The position numbers were made by a program, and so were the translations under genes. Shown here one piece after another: positions 43,837 to 56,100 of a DNA stretch of 64,000 nt (positions within the stretch are counted from its first letter, which is position 1; the number at the start of each line of letters is the position of its first letter). Under the pieces are notes generated by a model. It was given only the letters and a program-made list of their open reading frames with translations. It made no database searches and was not told the origin of the DNA. This stretch comes from Periconia sp. R9002 (Eukaryota; Ascomycota; Dothideomycetes; Pleosporales; Periconiaceae): contig JAMAHW010000061.1 in NCBI GenBank assembly GCA_023627715.1, forward strand, positions 124,001 to 188,000, given 5' to 3'.

Positions 43837-44313
43837 ATGCCGATCACACGCTTCTTCACGCTCCCTGCCTCATCACAAGACCTCGTCTTTCCAGACAAAA
43901 AACCATTCTACCTCGCCTTCGTCGCATCAATTCACCCCGAGACCGGTGTGCTATGGTGTCCCGACGTCCGCGCCGCCATGCCCGTTATCAATGCTGCGTT
44001 CGAGAAGGAGGATGCCCCCGTGTTGGGCGTTGTCGAGGTTGGGCAAAAGCCTGAGTAAGATATGCAACCACCCTCTCAATCCCTACAAAGAAAATCAATC
44101 ATTTTTGTCATGATCTATTCAATTGATAACTAACATTTACCCATCTGCGGATGGAAAGAACCAAACAACGTTTTCCGCATCAAGTGGAATGTGCACAACG
44201 TACCTTGTTTAGCGCGGTTTGAGAAGAGCGAAGACGGTACGGTAAAGGAGGTGGGAAGGTTGATTGAAGAACAGATTTTAGATCAAGGGAAGTTGGAGAA
44301 CTTTCTGGCGTGA
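43837..44313 (+). pseudogene. TXNDC17/TRP14-like thioredoxin-fold protein with non-canonical splice acceptor
   Basis: Exon 1 (43837-44054) gives 72 codons plus 2 nt: MPITRFFTLP, PFYLAFVASI and the active-site-like WCPDVRAAMPVI of the DUF953/TRP14 family. In this family the second Cys of the redox pair is often absent in fungi, as here. Exon 2 (44151-44313) continues WKEPNNVFRIKWNVHNVPCL (cis-Pro region), then GRLIEEQILDQGKLENFL. The two halves join in phase only if the intron is 44055-44150, which has a good donor (GTAAGA) and branch (CTAAC) but ends in GG, not AG. The nearest true AG (44157-44158) shifts the frame. Full length would be 126 aa. So this is either a recently damaged gene, a rare GT-GG intron or a base error. 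Confidence 0.7.
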
Positions 44314-44682
44314 TCGATGGTTGGGGCCTACCATTTCCGTGTTATCAGTCAGAGATAGATATTTGTTTGAAAATGAGGATGGAGAGAAAATTGGCTGCGG
44401 CAGGGTGGGGATTATCAGATTGAAGAGGCATTTACTTCATGCCGTACGCAAAGAATTGAATGCACCAGATGGAGAGCATGTTCAACGGATTCTACCTGGA
44501 TGCATTATACGCATCTTACGTCCACGGACAACATAGCGCAAAAAGATTGGTCATATAGGCTAGAAAGAATGAATCAAGACAAACCTCTAGCAGGTACCCA
44601 TCATCTGAGCCCCTCAAGCTATATCATTCGATACAAATAGACGAGCCTTGTCCACTATTCTATTTTCCATCATCTAAGCCCA
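44314..44682. other. intergenic between convergent genes
   Basis: 369 bases between the thioredoxin-like gene (+) and the esterase gene (-), 3' ends facing. No supported frame. Confidence 0.5.
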
Positions 44683-46862
44683 TCACTCATGCAACTCAAA
44701 GTCAAAACTCTCGTAAAAGTCTTCCGGAAGGCCCGCCTCATCGCACCCAATTTTGAACGTCTCCGTCGGGAAATGTCCAATTCCCGTCCACTGCAACCTC
44801 ATCGCGGTCTCCGAATCCCCTGTCCAAACGCCCGCCTCCCCCATTTTCTTCTTGCTACTCTCATATCCTCTCGCCTCAAGGTATCCTTCCTCAGGCGCCA
44901 TCGTTCCCGTCCTCGCGAACGCGCTCCAGTAGTCAATCACCAACCCTGCAAACGGCGCGTCAAGCCCATCACGATCGACCCATCCTTGCTGTGCCACGTT
45001 ACCGAAGTTGTACACGACTTCACCGGCATGGCACTTGTTGTAGTCTTGCTGATCCGGGTTGGCGACGTCGCGGCCACAGGCTGTGCGCGAGAAGCCTTCC
45101 CATCGCGCGGGCTGGTACGTCCTGTTGAATTCGTACTCGTAGACGGTGTCGAAGACGCCATTCTTGACCGCCGAGTAGGCGAATGCATGGGTGAGGCATT
45201 TGAAGATGACGGCGGTTGACAAGTACGCTGTTGCGTCGTAGACCGCCTTTTCTTTCTCTGCATCGGTATATGTTGACCACTTGGGATCGCGCTCTGGAGA
45301 AAAAGAAGAGTTTGCTAGGTGCAGGAGAGGGAATTCAATGACGGCCTCGCTTTCTTCGAGGTTCTTTGTGAAATTCGTCGTCATTTCGGAGAATAGGTAC
45401 GACCATTCATCGCGATTGTAGCCGTATATGACGGGGATTTTGTGGGCATGGGCCAGGGGTCCCGATACCGGGAGGCCGCGGGTGAAGAGGTATTTCTTGT
45501 CCAAAAGTGCATTGATAGCTTGCGGCGTACGACCGGTCTCGGACCACCATTTCGTCGCATTGTAGGCCTTCAGACACGCAACTTCGCTTTCGGCGTCGCC
45601 GATTTCACAGCCGCTTTCTGAGAGTGTGGATTTCGTGAAGCGTTCGTAGGCTTCAGCGACGGTTTCATATCGCGTTCCTCGACCTGCTGATCCAATGTCT
45701 GCGGGCCCACTTTGCATGATGGCGCGCGCGATCATTTTCTCGGCTTGTGGGATAGCGAGGAGGGTTCTTACGTTGATTGCTCCTGCACTTTCACCCCAGA
45801 TGGTGATGCGTGAGGGGTCACCGCCGAAGTTCTCGATGTTCTTGTATGTCCATTCCAATGCGGTGAACATGTCTGAAACGGCGTAATTGCCATTGTGCTT
45901 TCCATCTCTGAATGGTAGAAATCCAAGGTTGCCCACACGATAGTTGGGACTGACAACCACCACATCACCTCTCGAAGCCAGATTGCCACCCTCCTTTTCA
46001 AGGTCGCCGCCTGTCCCAGCAGTGTTACCACCTCCGGTGAACCAGATCATAACGGCTTTGAGCTTCTTCCTCTGAGCAGACTCAGATGGATTGGCAGATA
46101 AATATGGCGTCCAAACATTGAGGAAGTGACAGTCTTCGTCCACCTCGGGCCATCGTGGGTCAGGTGCTTGCAAACATCCTGGGCCGTATTTCAACGCGTC
46201 TACGGCACCAGAACCCTCATACAAAGAAGCATAATCGAATCGCTCAACCTTTGGCGAAAACCGGACCCCTCTGAACTGGAATGTGTTGAAGTCGCGGTAG
46301 CCAGTGAAGTTTTGGTTGCCAGATTGCACGGTCACTTGAAGTTCGGGTTTGGGGAACGATTGCGTAGCCTGAGTGATGGGACCGGAATTCGTGCACAAGC
46401 CGGGCCCGGCTTCTGAGCATGGTTTCTGCAGAACAGTGCCGTTAACCGTAATGGCCCTGCAAGAGGTCGAATTATCCGGCGAGTCAATCCAGTAGTACAC
46501 GGAACCGTTGTTCGCGTTCACGTACGCGGTGTAGGAGAGCGCATTGTTCAAGCCAAGAGAGAAGTTGGAGTCCGAGGGAGACCATAGCTTTTCGTTTAAG
46601 GCTGCACATCTCTTGGCTGCTGTTTCGAACTTTGAAGGCGCGAGAAGAATTGCGCTTGTCGTGCGAGTAGTACGGTTTGCTTCTCCTCGTTAGTGATTGT
46701 TTTAGCTATAAAGAATGGCGCGCGTGGAAACCGACCTTGTAGGTCATTGTCAGTCAATATCGTAATCGCACCCAGCGTACGTATGTGAGGCACTGTGGCA
46801 TCTGTGACGGCGATGCTACTGAGGCCCAATCCGAGCGTGAGGGCGATCTGAGAGGAATACAT
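44683..46862 (-). CDS. secreted type-B carboxylesterase/lipase
   Basis: Exons 46862-46736 and 46682-44683; 2127 nt, 708 aa. A signal peptide (MYSSQIALTLGLGLSSIAV) is followed by an N-terminal extension common in fungal members (ITILTDNDL, SAILLAPSKFE, AALNEKLWSP) before the alpha/beta-hydrolase fold. Landmarks: FRGVRF, EDCHFLNVWTP (EDCLxLNV-type signature), VMIWFTGGGN (oxyanion loop), SPNYRVGNLGF and the nucleophile motif WGESAGAIN. Several N-x-S/T sites fit secretion. It should cleave carboxylic esters; the substrate (lipid, hemicellulose or cuticle esters) is unknown. In the oxyanion loop the usual HGG is TGG, a variation of note. The short intron follows the leader. Confidence 0.9.
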
Positions 46863-49339
46863 CAAGCAGTGACTTGGGCAAGATTGAGAACAGCTGCAAG
46901 TTCACCAACAACTAAACTAAACTTCTCAAGCTTACTTATGTCCAATTGAGACCGGAGATTCGGAATCTCACCCGCGTTTTAGCCTAATCCCACCGTACAG
47001 TTTGAAGTTGTAAAATCCTTCCATCGTTGAAATCGCTCGGTGTAATGTTCGAGCAGCAGTACATGTGCTTGCTCGAAAAGGAAAATTTCGGTTTACGTTA
47101 TGCATCGGCTATGCACGACAAAAGCGTGACCTCGTATTAGCAAGGCATATACCCAGGCTGACTCGTTTGCTCCCTGCATTCCATTTGCGCTGCTCTTTTT
47201 TTTTTCCTGTTATTTGAGTGAAATGTAGCGTAATGCTCCATTTTCTCTACTTTGGGATACGATCAGAAAGCGATGCAGAGAAGGATGGAAACCCATCCCA
47301 CCATTAATCCAACCCCACTCTAGTCTAACGGTCTTCACCATTTCAGACCCCCATTCTATTCGCAGAAAATGCTCTTTGCAGATTAGTTTCCGCGTGTTTT
47401 CTACTTTCTGATCAACCCCTTACTGACAATATATCTCGCTTTCTATTTCTCGCAAGGCTGATTTATCGTTCTGAGCACGCGCAAGTCGTCGTTGCAATGG
47501 TTTGTGTATGCGTGACGACGGCTCGCGGTCCGAAAACGTAGTTTGATGATTTCATGGGGAATAGTTTACGCTGGAAGGTGTGGCTTATCAGATTTTATGA
47601 TAAGCATGCCGACGGATACCGTCTTTCCCTGTTCAGAGCGCAAATTTCCGTGTGTACCTCAATGGACGACATACATGTTGGCGATTGCTTAACATTTGAG
47701 TTGTAGAAATCAATGATACAGAGTTTCTCTAAGCTATTGGTGCATACAAGAATGTGTATGATCTATTGCTGGTATATTCCCCGGCATACTCAACATAACA
47801 TCAAGATCCGTTGCGCCCGGAATAATCCGCCGGGTCGAGTGCAATAGTCCCCACCCTATGTCACTCACGAACCACGCGCTCATAGCGTTTTTGCAGAAAT
47901 TTCTTATGAATCATTCCTATGTTATGTGCCTAAAGCCAAGCGTTTAAATGAGAACATAGAAGTAGCGAGATATTAAGCTCAATGTGAAAGCTGTCATGCA
48001 CTTGAAGCATGGCCTGGCGGATAGCCGACTTGGCTGTCAGCATTAGAATTTAGTGGGAATAAGCTCCGCCATCGACATGAAAATCATCTTCAAAAATACC
48101 ATTCCTAGACGTACCGACACAAAGACTCGGGAAATTTGGCAAGATTCCCACTCGGAAGCTTCATTATTCTAAAGGAATTGACATCTGGCCGGGAAGTGTT
48201 TGTTTACTGCACGGCGGCGAACAACTTTGTCGCTACTGAATACTTGCTTCTGGAAATGTCGTTGAGAGTTTTCCTACCACTTGCTGAAATCATTCAACAA
48301 TTTGGCAAATAATAAAATTCACACATAGTTTCGTGGAGATCGAAGAGAAGCTTATCGAAGTCCTTTTCAATGCATCTCATGTCATCCCACCTGGCAGAAT
48401 CCAGTCGACTATGTGAGATCTCGCTCAGAAGGAGGTGAGATGGACCTGATGGATGTTTACTCGATTGATTCAGAGGTGTAAAACAATCCTGCCGTACTTG
48501 AACCCCAGCGACGGGACAAGGATATGGAGCTTTGAAGTCTGTCCGAGCCTTAGTGCTATACTCGTCAACCAAACGCCCTACAAATTGTCTCCACCAACTT
48601 ACACTTTCACATACACTTCTACATACGATTCACGTTCCCTATGCGGAATTATGCTGCTATGCTCCTGTCAGTTTCCTCTTCTCTTGATTCACATCACAGT
48701 TTCTTAAAACTACAACGCTTCGCCACTGGCCAATCCACCTCCAGGGTCATGTCTACATATTGCAAAGGTAAAAGTGTATAAGAACAGCTGATTAGAGATT
48801 TGCACCGTTTTGCGATTGCAAAGAGGTTCAGAGCTTGTTCCGTAGTTGTGGATCTCAAGAAGTAGTTTCTTGGCATTCAGGCGCTTTTGCACAAGAACGC
48901 GCCTCGCAACCCTTGTAGGAAATGCGAGATCATTGGAAGCAAGCGAAAGCAGCGATCTGTTTTTTTTATGGTGACGAATGTCAAAAGTGTTTATCGTCTG
49001 GTGATGCGTTTTCCAGCGGCATCAACACAGCATGAACATTCGCCGTAACTTCCCAATTTCGTAACATGCATTTATTTTGCTGCTTGTTCTTCGTGGTGGC
49101 ATTTCCCGTATCACATTATATAACCCCGAAACTTTGAATAAAATGATTGGTGTGACGCGGTCGCTTTCACAAAATCGTGACTGTATTTATTTGCGAGTGA
49201 GACGTGCGCCGCTACTCTTTACAGAGCCCACTGAAAACGTGCATTCATTCCTGTCAAAGTGGAACACTATCGTTGCGAAAATCTCTACTACGAGCTGATT
49301 TATAAACCTCTCGTCGTCAACCCATACCCACAAGCTTCC
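46863..49339. other. 2.5-kb intergenic stretch, no gene seen
   Basis: Between two minus-strand genes. Frames at 48294-48572 and 48694-48892 have no features. A small inverted repeat with GATAAG sites lies at 47583-47605. Confidence 0.5.
47583..47605. promoter_or_regulatory. paired GATA-type sites in inverted repeat
   Basis: GCTTATCA (47583-47590) and TGATAAGC (47598-47605) are perfect inverted arms, each holding a GATAAG core, the site of fungal GATA factors such as nitrogen regulators. It is about 720 bp upstream of the esterase ATG. Confidence 0.3.
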
Positions 49340-50581
49340 TCATGCATAAGTATAACAAAGATACGACCCTGCAGGATCCATAACGTCTGCAACAGTAACA
49401 TCCGGTATGATCCCCAGCGAAGACAGAACGTGGGTCAACGTAGTATTACCCGCAGGATCTCCACTACGAGGGTCGGGGGTAATAGCCAGCATAGCAGCTG
49501 TCGGTTTCCCCCACATCTTAGATTCTTCCTCAATTCCACCAGGGAACTCGAGGAACCCCGTAGCCGGGTCCTGCGCATTCGGCCCTGCCATGTCGCTGAA
49601 CCGCTTCTCGGGATCCTTCATCTGCCAGTCCCACCACATCTTGTCCGTGAAACCGTGGTGCAGCATGAACAATGGATCGCCGGCAGACGTGATTGAATCT
49701 CCATTCTAAAACCTGTCAGTTAACATAACTCGTTTTCGATAATAATGATGTGGGCATAGTATAGATACTACATACCATCATAGCAAGAGCCATATGACCA
49801 CCCAAATGTGGTCCATTGTAAATAGTGATCCAAGCCTCGGCGTACGTCGCCGGCGCAATTGCTTGCTGGACAGCTGACTTGCTCGTCAAGCTACTTAGCG
49901 AATTTGTTATTTTACGATTCACGCAACGCGGCTGTGTCGTGAACCCTGGTCCAATGTTGACGGTGTAATTCTTAAATGGCCCGTCTGTCACACATTGGTT
50001 GGTACCCGAGCCACTGCCACCGAATCCGAGCTTCGCGTCGAATACGGGGGCTTTCGGAAAATTACCAGCGTCGCGGGTTTCATCCCAGTAGCTATTGAGA
50101 AAAAGTTAGTGATGATCTTGGTTTGGTGTCTATTTGAAAAGAGAGAGACTTGATCTAAGAGAAAATACGTAGAACGTACGGGTGTGCGCCTGTGTACCCG
50201 CACTCGGCCAGCAAAAACTCGTGTACACGTAAGAAGTAGCGGTGGTACGGTAGGAATTGGCCGGTACTGTGAATCTGCAACGCGTGAATTTGATGCAAAG
50301 AGGCAAATTCGTCCCATCGGGTTTTTGCCCCGGGCATCTTGTTCGTCTTTGCGGGCGACTTGAGGATACACTGCTCTGCTTCGAGATAGGCTTTCTTGTC
50401 GGCATCTTTCCAGTCATGCCTATATCCCAGGGTTGTTAAAAATGCTTCCAGTATGTGCCTTGCTGATAAATATCACTTACCATGAACGTCTGACTTTGGG
50501 GGATGCACATTTTGCCTGTGTCTTGAGAGGCGATGCTACGGCGCAGCTTGCAACCAGCACCAATAGTAGGATCCGAATCAT
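49340..50581 (-). CDS. secreted tyrosinase-family (type-3 copper) protein
   Basis: Exons 50581-50481, 50419-50180, 50091-49776, 49705-49340; 1023 nt, 340 aa. A signal peptide (MIRILLLVLVASCAVAS) is followed by CASPKVRRSWHDW, the usual start of fungal secreted tyrosinases. CuA: H-Q-I-H-A-L-Q-I-H-STGQFLPYHRYFL, with the last two His as ligands, and ECGYTGAHPYWD. CuB: GPHLGGHMALAMM and DPLFMLHHGFTDKMWWDWQ. These give the six-His dicopper site. There is no C-terminal beta-sandwich lid; the protein is of the short secreted class. Expected reaction: oxidation of mono- or diphenols to quinones. The exact substrate is unknown. Confidence 0.92.
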
Positions 50582-52121
50582 CCTCAGCGTTTTCAAAACA
50601 ATTTTCGCTCTTTGAGTTAGAAAGAATGCGCCAAAGTTAATAAATTGACTGTCGGGGTCGAAGAAAGAGTAGAGCTTCACGAGGCAGAACTAGCACCAAT
50701 AAATACATACTGACAGCGGACGGCTCGGAGCCCAAACGGCTAGCAAACTCCCGCCTTTCTCATTCCTATCGCTCCATCGGTTTTGGTTCCGAATGGGTGT
50801 ACTGGCGGCACAGCTGATTCAATGCAGTCACATAGCAACTTCGCTAAGTTCAACCCAAAGCTGACATGCTTCAAAAGACTGCATTGCGCATTAATAAACT
50901 CTGCAGTGACTACGCCGTGCTTCATATCAGTGCACTGCCGAACATGAATGCCATTTGAACATCAATACAGCATTCACCGACCGTATGGGCTTCCAACTAT
51001 CATCTTTTTACGTTTTGTGTAGCCTAGGAACCATTGTCGTTACATGCTGTAGATTGATCGATCTATCAGAATCTGCATGGTTGTCCCTTCCTGCATATGA
51101 CTCTACCACAGAATTGGTAGCGCGGGGTACGTAAGCGGTTGAATTGATAACCAGGAAACGGTTGGGCGTGAATCTGCATTCATCCAATGCAGGTGATCGT
51201 GTTCGTAGATGAAAAGAAGGTAGCAGGGGAAGCTATGTATATCTCCTTCTCATCTTCCCCACTTTCCGATGCTTTAGTCGTGTCCATGCACCAGGCCCGT
51301 TGGTTCCCTTTCTTACTACCCTTTTTTTCTTGCAAAACTTTAACGTAAGAAATTTCAAGGATTGAAACGTGCCCAAACGGGTGGTCACTTTACCAATTCA
51401 CAATCCAGAACATGAATGATAAATTTCATAGTTCCCTTGATCTGCGTCGTTCCAGCTTCAGCTCAACAAATCTGACGATATCTTGGTAACCCTCATCAAC
51501 CAAGCCCGGTGGCCGCAAACCTCAATGTTTTCTAAGTTTCTAAATAAAGCAGGTGCGGGGTATAACTGCCGCACGGCAGATCCGTACCGTAAAACAAACA
51601 CCTGGAATTCATCTATGGCAAAGTAAGATTGATGATTCACTGGGTTGGAGAAGACCCCGTGGCCACGGGTCGGAGCTCTGATAATCTCGCAGGACAGATT
51701 CCGAGATCGGCAACAAAGTGTGATTTCACGTGATTAACGCAGGTTCACGCTGCTTGCTTGAGGTTTTTCCAAAAGGAAAAAATATCGTTGTGAACGTCAT
51801 CAGGTCACTAGCTAAATAGGCAAACACAGCTGGGAGCGCATGGATAAAGTTGTCTGTATATATCAATTATATGTTCTGATCTATTATTCAATGTCAAAAG
51901 CATCGCAGATTAGGATGATGCATGGGGCGATAGTTTCGTCGACGGGTGGAATTCAAATCTCACAAGCTCGACTTTGTGATACTCTATTCATAACCCCAGT
52001 AGTGAAGTACTAGGAAAACATTTCATTCCCTAATGATCGTGACATCCTCAACCCAAATATGATGGACACGTAAATTGGTCCATACTCAGAAACATACACA
52101 CCAACGCAACTTCACTCTCCT
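50582..52121. other. 1.5-kb intergenic stretch, no gene seen
   Basis: Tyrosinase promoter plus the 3' flank of the dioxygenase gene. Short frames only. Confidence 0.5.
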
Positions 52122-53516
52122 CTACTCCTCGCCACCCAAAACCCTAGTCTCAAACCCCGACGACGCAAGAAACTTACCCCCTTCCTCCTTCCTCTCCAAC
52201 TCTGGCGCAGCCGTCTCGACCGCATCCCTCTTGAACCCCGGCTGAAACGCCGTAGGGAACCCACCGGGAAACAACTGATCAAAACCAGGCAACTTAGGGT
52301 TCGTAGACACCATCTTACCACCTTCCTTGAACTTTTGCGCAACCGCCATGATCGGTCGTGAGTACGTCATATTAACTCCGAAGCTAAACCAGCCGAAGAC
52401 GCCGTCTTTGAGGTTCGTTCCCAGTTGAACGTACTCGAAGAAAGGGTCAGCGTTGTTGGCTGTTTCTTGGATTAGGATCGAGTCTTTGGCGTTGGCGGTG
52501 CGCGTCTGCGTGTTGGTCGAGTATGGTGCCGTGCGCTCCACGGCGTCGATGAGGGCCTGGTCGAAGAAGGCTTGTCCGATGTGGCGCACGCGTTGGTTCC
52601 AGAGGGTGTTGTTTTCTTTCGCTTTTGCGTCCTCGACGTGCGTGATGATGTGCATGTGTGTTGTGCGTCCCACGTAGTGGCCTGGGAACAGAGTGTCGAA
52701 CTGGGCCACGCCGTCAGCGTCGGTTTGTTGGATACCACGGAGGAAAGCTTTGTTGAGGTTGGGCTTGTCGTTCATGCCGCCGTTGCCGTTTACGACGGCG
52801 AGAGCGCCGCTGTAGACGCCTGTGGAGTTGGCGCCTGCGGGGAGGTATTAGCCCAAACGTAAGCCTTGGGTTGATGTTTTTGAAAGAGAAGTGAGAATTC
52901 AGGTATCTTACTTACCCCATATTTCGAGATAGATACCTTTGACAGGCTGGCAAGTGTTGACGTCTACCATCTGGATGTCAAGGTGAAGCGGTACGCCGAG
53001 CTCGCCATCGACAAGATTTGAACGGATGGATTCTCCAGTGACATCTGAGGGTAACTGTCAGTATCATTGCGTTTTTTCTACGCGGAATGCGTATACTCAC
53101 AAAATGGGCCCTCTGTGGTTTCAGGGCTCAAAACGCAAGACTTGTTTCCAGCGAAGATCTCAGAAGGGCTGGTGCTTGGGGTGTATGGCTTGTTTGACTT
53201 GTGGTCCTTGTTGAGAGGCGAGGTCTGTCGTTCTGGATGTGACTTTAGCATGGGTAACGCATGAATATCGGTTGAAGAGGTCAAGTATACTTGGTAATCC
53301 GCGATGCTGCAACAGCTGATCAAGCCGAGCTGCTCGTCGCTCAGCAGCTCTTACGTCAAGACCTGCTGCTTTATGCACGGAAGCACAGTGATTGAGGTTG
53401 TTTGTATGCGTGGCTAGAAATTCCCCTCGCTTTTGCACCTCTTCCTTGATGGAGTGACCCGGGTGGGCCACAACGGCGGAGGATAGCAGTGCGCTGAGTA
53501 TGAATGCTAGATACAT
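52122..53516 (-). CDS. secreted intradiol ring-cleavage dioxygenase-like protein
   Basis: Exons 53516-53291, 53232-53101, 53044-52916, 52834-52122; 1200 nt, 399 aa. A signal peptide (MYLAFILSALLSSAVVA) and AHPGH leader open the protein, as in fungal secreted aromatic dioxygenases. A charged helical pro-region (to about 75) precedes the fold: CVLSPETTEGPFYVTGE (first Tyr iron ligand), LEIWGANSTGVYSG, AFLRGIQQTDADGVAQFDT, FPGHYVGRTTHMHI (Tyr, His, His ligands). All four non-heme Fe(III) ligands are present. The family opens catechol-type rings between the two hydroxyls. A tail of about 60 residues after the domain is not conserved in relatives that I know. A role in extracellular phenolic breakdown is likely. 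Confidence 0.91.
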
Positions 53517-54803
53517 ATTGGTGGTATTTAGATCGATAGCAAAAAGATCCGTGATCACTGGTTCAAGAAGGTGAAATGGATTATCGCACGACGTTTAAAT
53601 CTTCACAGCAGAAATGCACCCAAAGAACAGAGGTCCTCGTCAGGTAACACACAGCCATTCCGGCAAATGATCATGGGATGTCCATTTAGATTTGGGCAAG
53701 CCTGACAGCAACTCACTTGTGATGTCTTGGAAACGATGGAGGGATCCATTCATCCAAAGGATCTCCAGATGCGTGATGGTTGCAGTTTTGGGTCAATACT
53801 AATTTATGAAACTGTGCCGTGGGACGATATTATCAATCCGAGATCATCGTGAATGTAAAAGAAAGTCATCTCGGTTAATTAGCAGGTGTCGGAATGTGGA
53901 GAGAAATATGACTCTCAAATACGAGGCTCCGTTACTCAACATGATGAGTGACAATCAAATTCTGATGGTAGTCGCCGATTTCGTGGACGCAGTGTGAAGG
54001 TGCCACTGAGCTGCATTAAGGTAAGCTAATGAGATGTCTGAATCTGAATCTAGCCCGCATATACACCCATGCCTATATTAGAGATTTTACAAATTTTACA
54101 TCCTTTCCACGGAGATCTAAACTTTGGCTCAGTGACTTGATGTACGGTCGTTTCCGCCCTTGCCGCGACACAGCACTTCAGCGAGAGTAAAACTGATGCT
54201 CCCTGTATCGCCCAAGGGTTCAAGCTGCTATGAGTTCGATTGAAATCTTCTTCAGTTTATACAACGGAAGATACTGTATAGTTGTAGTGCATGGTGGGGA
54301 GTGAACACAGAGGTTTTAGTAGGCACTGTGCGTTATCGCTATCGTCACATTTGGACCAATCGGAAGTTGAGAGCTATTCCTAGTTAGTGCTAGCCCATTC
54401 TCAGCTACACGTCAATGATTACTCATCTCGAAGCTCTATCACTATCGTGACTGTCATGAACAGATGTACCAGTTTGTATACACACAGTCGAAATGGAAAA
54501 TGGATTTTGAAGCCTTGCCTCGTTGAGCTCCACATCAATCGCATCACACGTAACAATTTCATCGTCACGGCCGGATCACCGAAAGAAATCGCCTGTGCCA
54601 ACCAACGACTACATAGCTACGTCATATTACGCATCATTCATTCACGTACCCGAGGGGTACAAAGCTGAGCTCCCCCCAACATCATGTAGCTATCATCATC
54701 ATCTCCAGCTGTGCATTTGACCATCGAACACGCCTACACCTCTAATTACCCTTCGGTCAAATCAACCTTGATTCCTATTCCATTTACATAAACAAACACA
54801 ACC
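53517..54803. other. divergent intergenic region, no gene seen
   Basis: 1.3 kb between the dioxygenase (-) and the hydrophilic repeat protein (+), so it holds both promoters. Small frames at 53806-53997 and 54387-54668 have no features. Confidence 0.5.
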
Positions 54804-55362
54804 ATGTCTTGGTTCAACAGGAACAAGTCCGACAACCCAAACCCGGTCATCTCCGACCCGCCCACCGCCAGTACCCCAAGAGACGCCCCCGGCGCCGAAC
54901 AAGACCGCTACGCAACGCACTTCAGCATCGGCAAGGAACGCGCCGAGAAAGTCAAGGAAACGGTCAAGGAAACGATCCATGACGCCGTTAACTACAAGGG
55001 CGATGGCGCTGAGCAGGACCGCTACGCCTTACACTTCTCCCCCGACTCGCATGTCGTACGTCAAGCGGCGGCGAGTCTATTGAAGGCACGCGCTACGGGT
55101 ACGAAGCCGAGCAATCGCTTTGGACTTGGAGCCGATGGGTGGGAGCGCGCGAAGCTGATAGCGTTTGAGAAGGGTGATGGTGCTGAACAGGTATGCATTC
55201 TTCATCCCACCGAGTAAGGTGTTGGTATTTGGGCAATTTCTAACGAATGCCTTTCAGGATCGATTCGCATCGCACTTCTCGCTCGACAAAGATACGGTCA
55301 AGAATGTAGCGGGCACAATAAAGGATGACGTCAAGGATGGCATCAATCGTGTGACAAGGTAG
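54804..55362 (+). CDS. hydrophilic protein with three GAEQDR-x-A-x-HFS repeats
   Basis: Exons 54804-55190 and 55258-55362; 492 nt, 163 aa. No signal peptide or membrane helix. The motif G-A-E-Q-D-R-Y/F-A-x-H-F-S occurs three times, at about 30-41, 68-79 and 126-137, with charged, lysine/glutamate-rich spacers (ERAEKVKETVKETIHDAV; DTVKNVAGTIKDDVKDGI) that would form amphipathic helices. The intron splits the third motif after Gln in phase 0. The composition resembles stress-protective or LEA-like proteins, but I cannot name a family and offer no function. Confidence 0.8.
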
Positions 55363-56100
55363 AGGTGTTGCGCGAGTTGGATATGAGCATTGTGCTAAAT
55401 TATCATGCATTGGTACCTGTAACAACATGTTAAAAAATAATCTTGGGAAAATGAATATACAAGAAACAAGTTTTTCAACGTCATTTCGCCCGTCAATGAT
55501 GTTCCTAAAAACAATGCCACGGCGCTATGGAATTGAATATGTTCCGTCTTTCAAATTGCGACTTTTGCCTCGTGTGTCAATTCGAACAAATTCGAACAAA
55601 CAGATCAGAGTGTTGTGTTCACAGTCAACATCATTTGCGAAGAGCATCTTGCTGTGACCGAAAACGATCAGACGTCTGACCGTCGGGTGGAAAATGTACC
55701 GATGACGGATGGATTCATAAACCCGTCTGCCCCACATGGCGATTTCACCAATCCGATAGCTTCAACAACTTACGTTACTGACCCCACAAGTCGGAATAAA
55801 TCTTGTTCCATGCAGAAGATGGTAATTCATCCGACCCAACCTCACGATGCTCACGGCATCAGAAAGTCCCGCTTTGGGAAACATTCTGACAAAACTCAGA
55901 GAAAGCGCGCGGTTACAGTCACCGTAGATCACCAATATTCAGCAGGACGTTGCCAGAAACACTGATTATCTCCTCATCTCAAATCAGTGCTCTCGCATAT
56001 AAACTGCGTAGACTTCCAGCAGTTCGATTTCTACTTCACCCAGTTCGAGCATCATCTCAACCAGAAACATCAACCAACCTCAAACAAGCAAACTTCAATC
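55363..56100. other. intergenic, no gene seen
   Basis: 738 bases between two + strand genes. A TATA box at 55998-56003 belongs to the next gene. A frame at 55615-55965 has no features. Confidence 0.5.
55998..56003 (+). promoter_or_regulatory. TATA box (TATAAA)
   Basis: TATAAA, 103 bases upstream of the ATG at 56101. Confidence 0.6.

Noticed and set aside
48294..48572. 92-codon minus-strand frame
   Set aside because: No domain, promoter or splice partner; length expected by chance.
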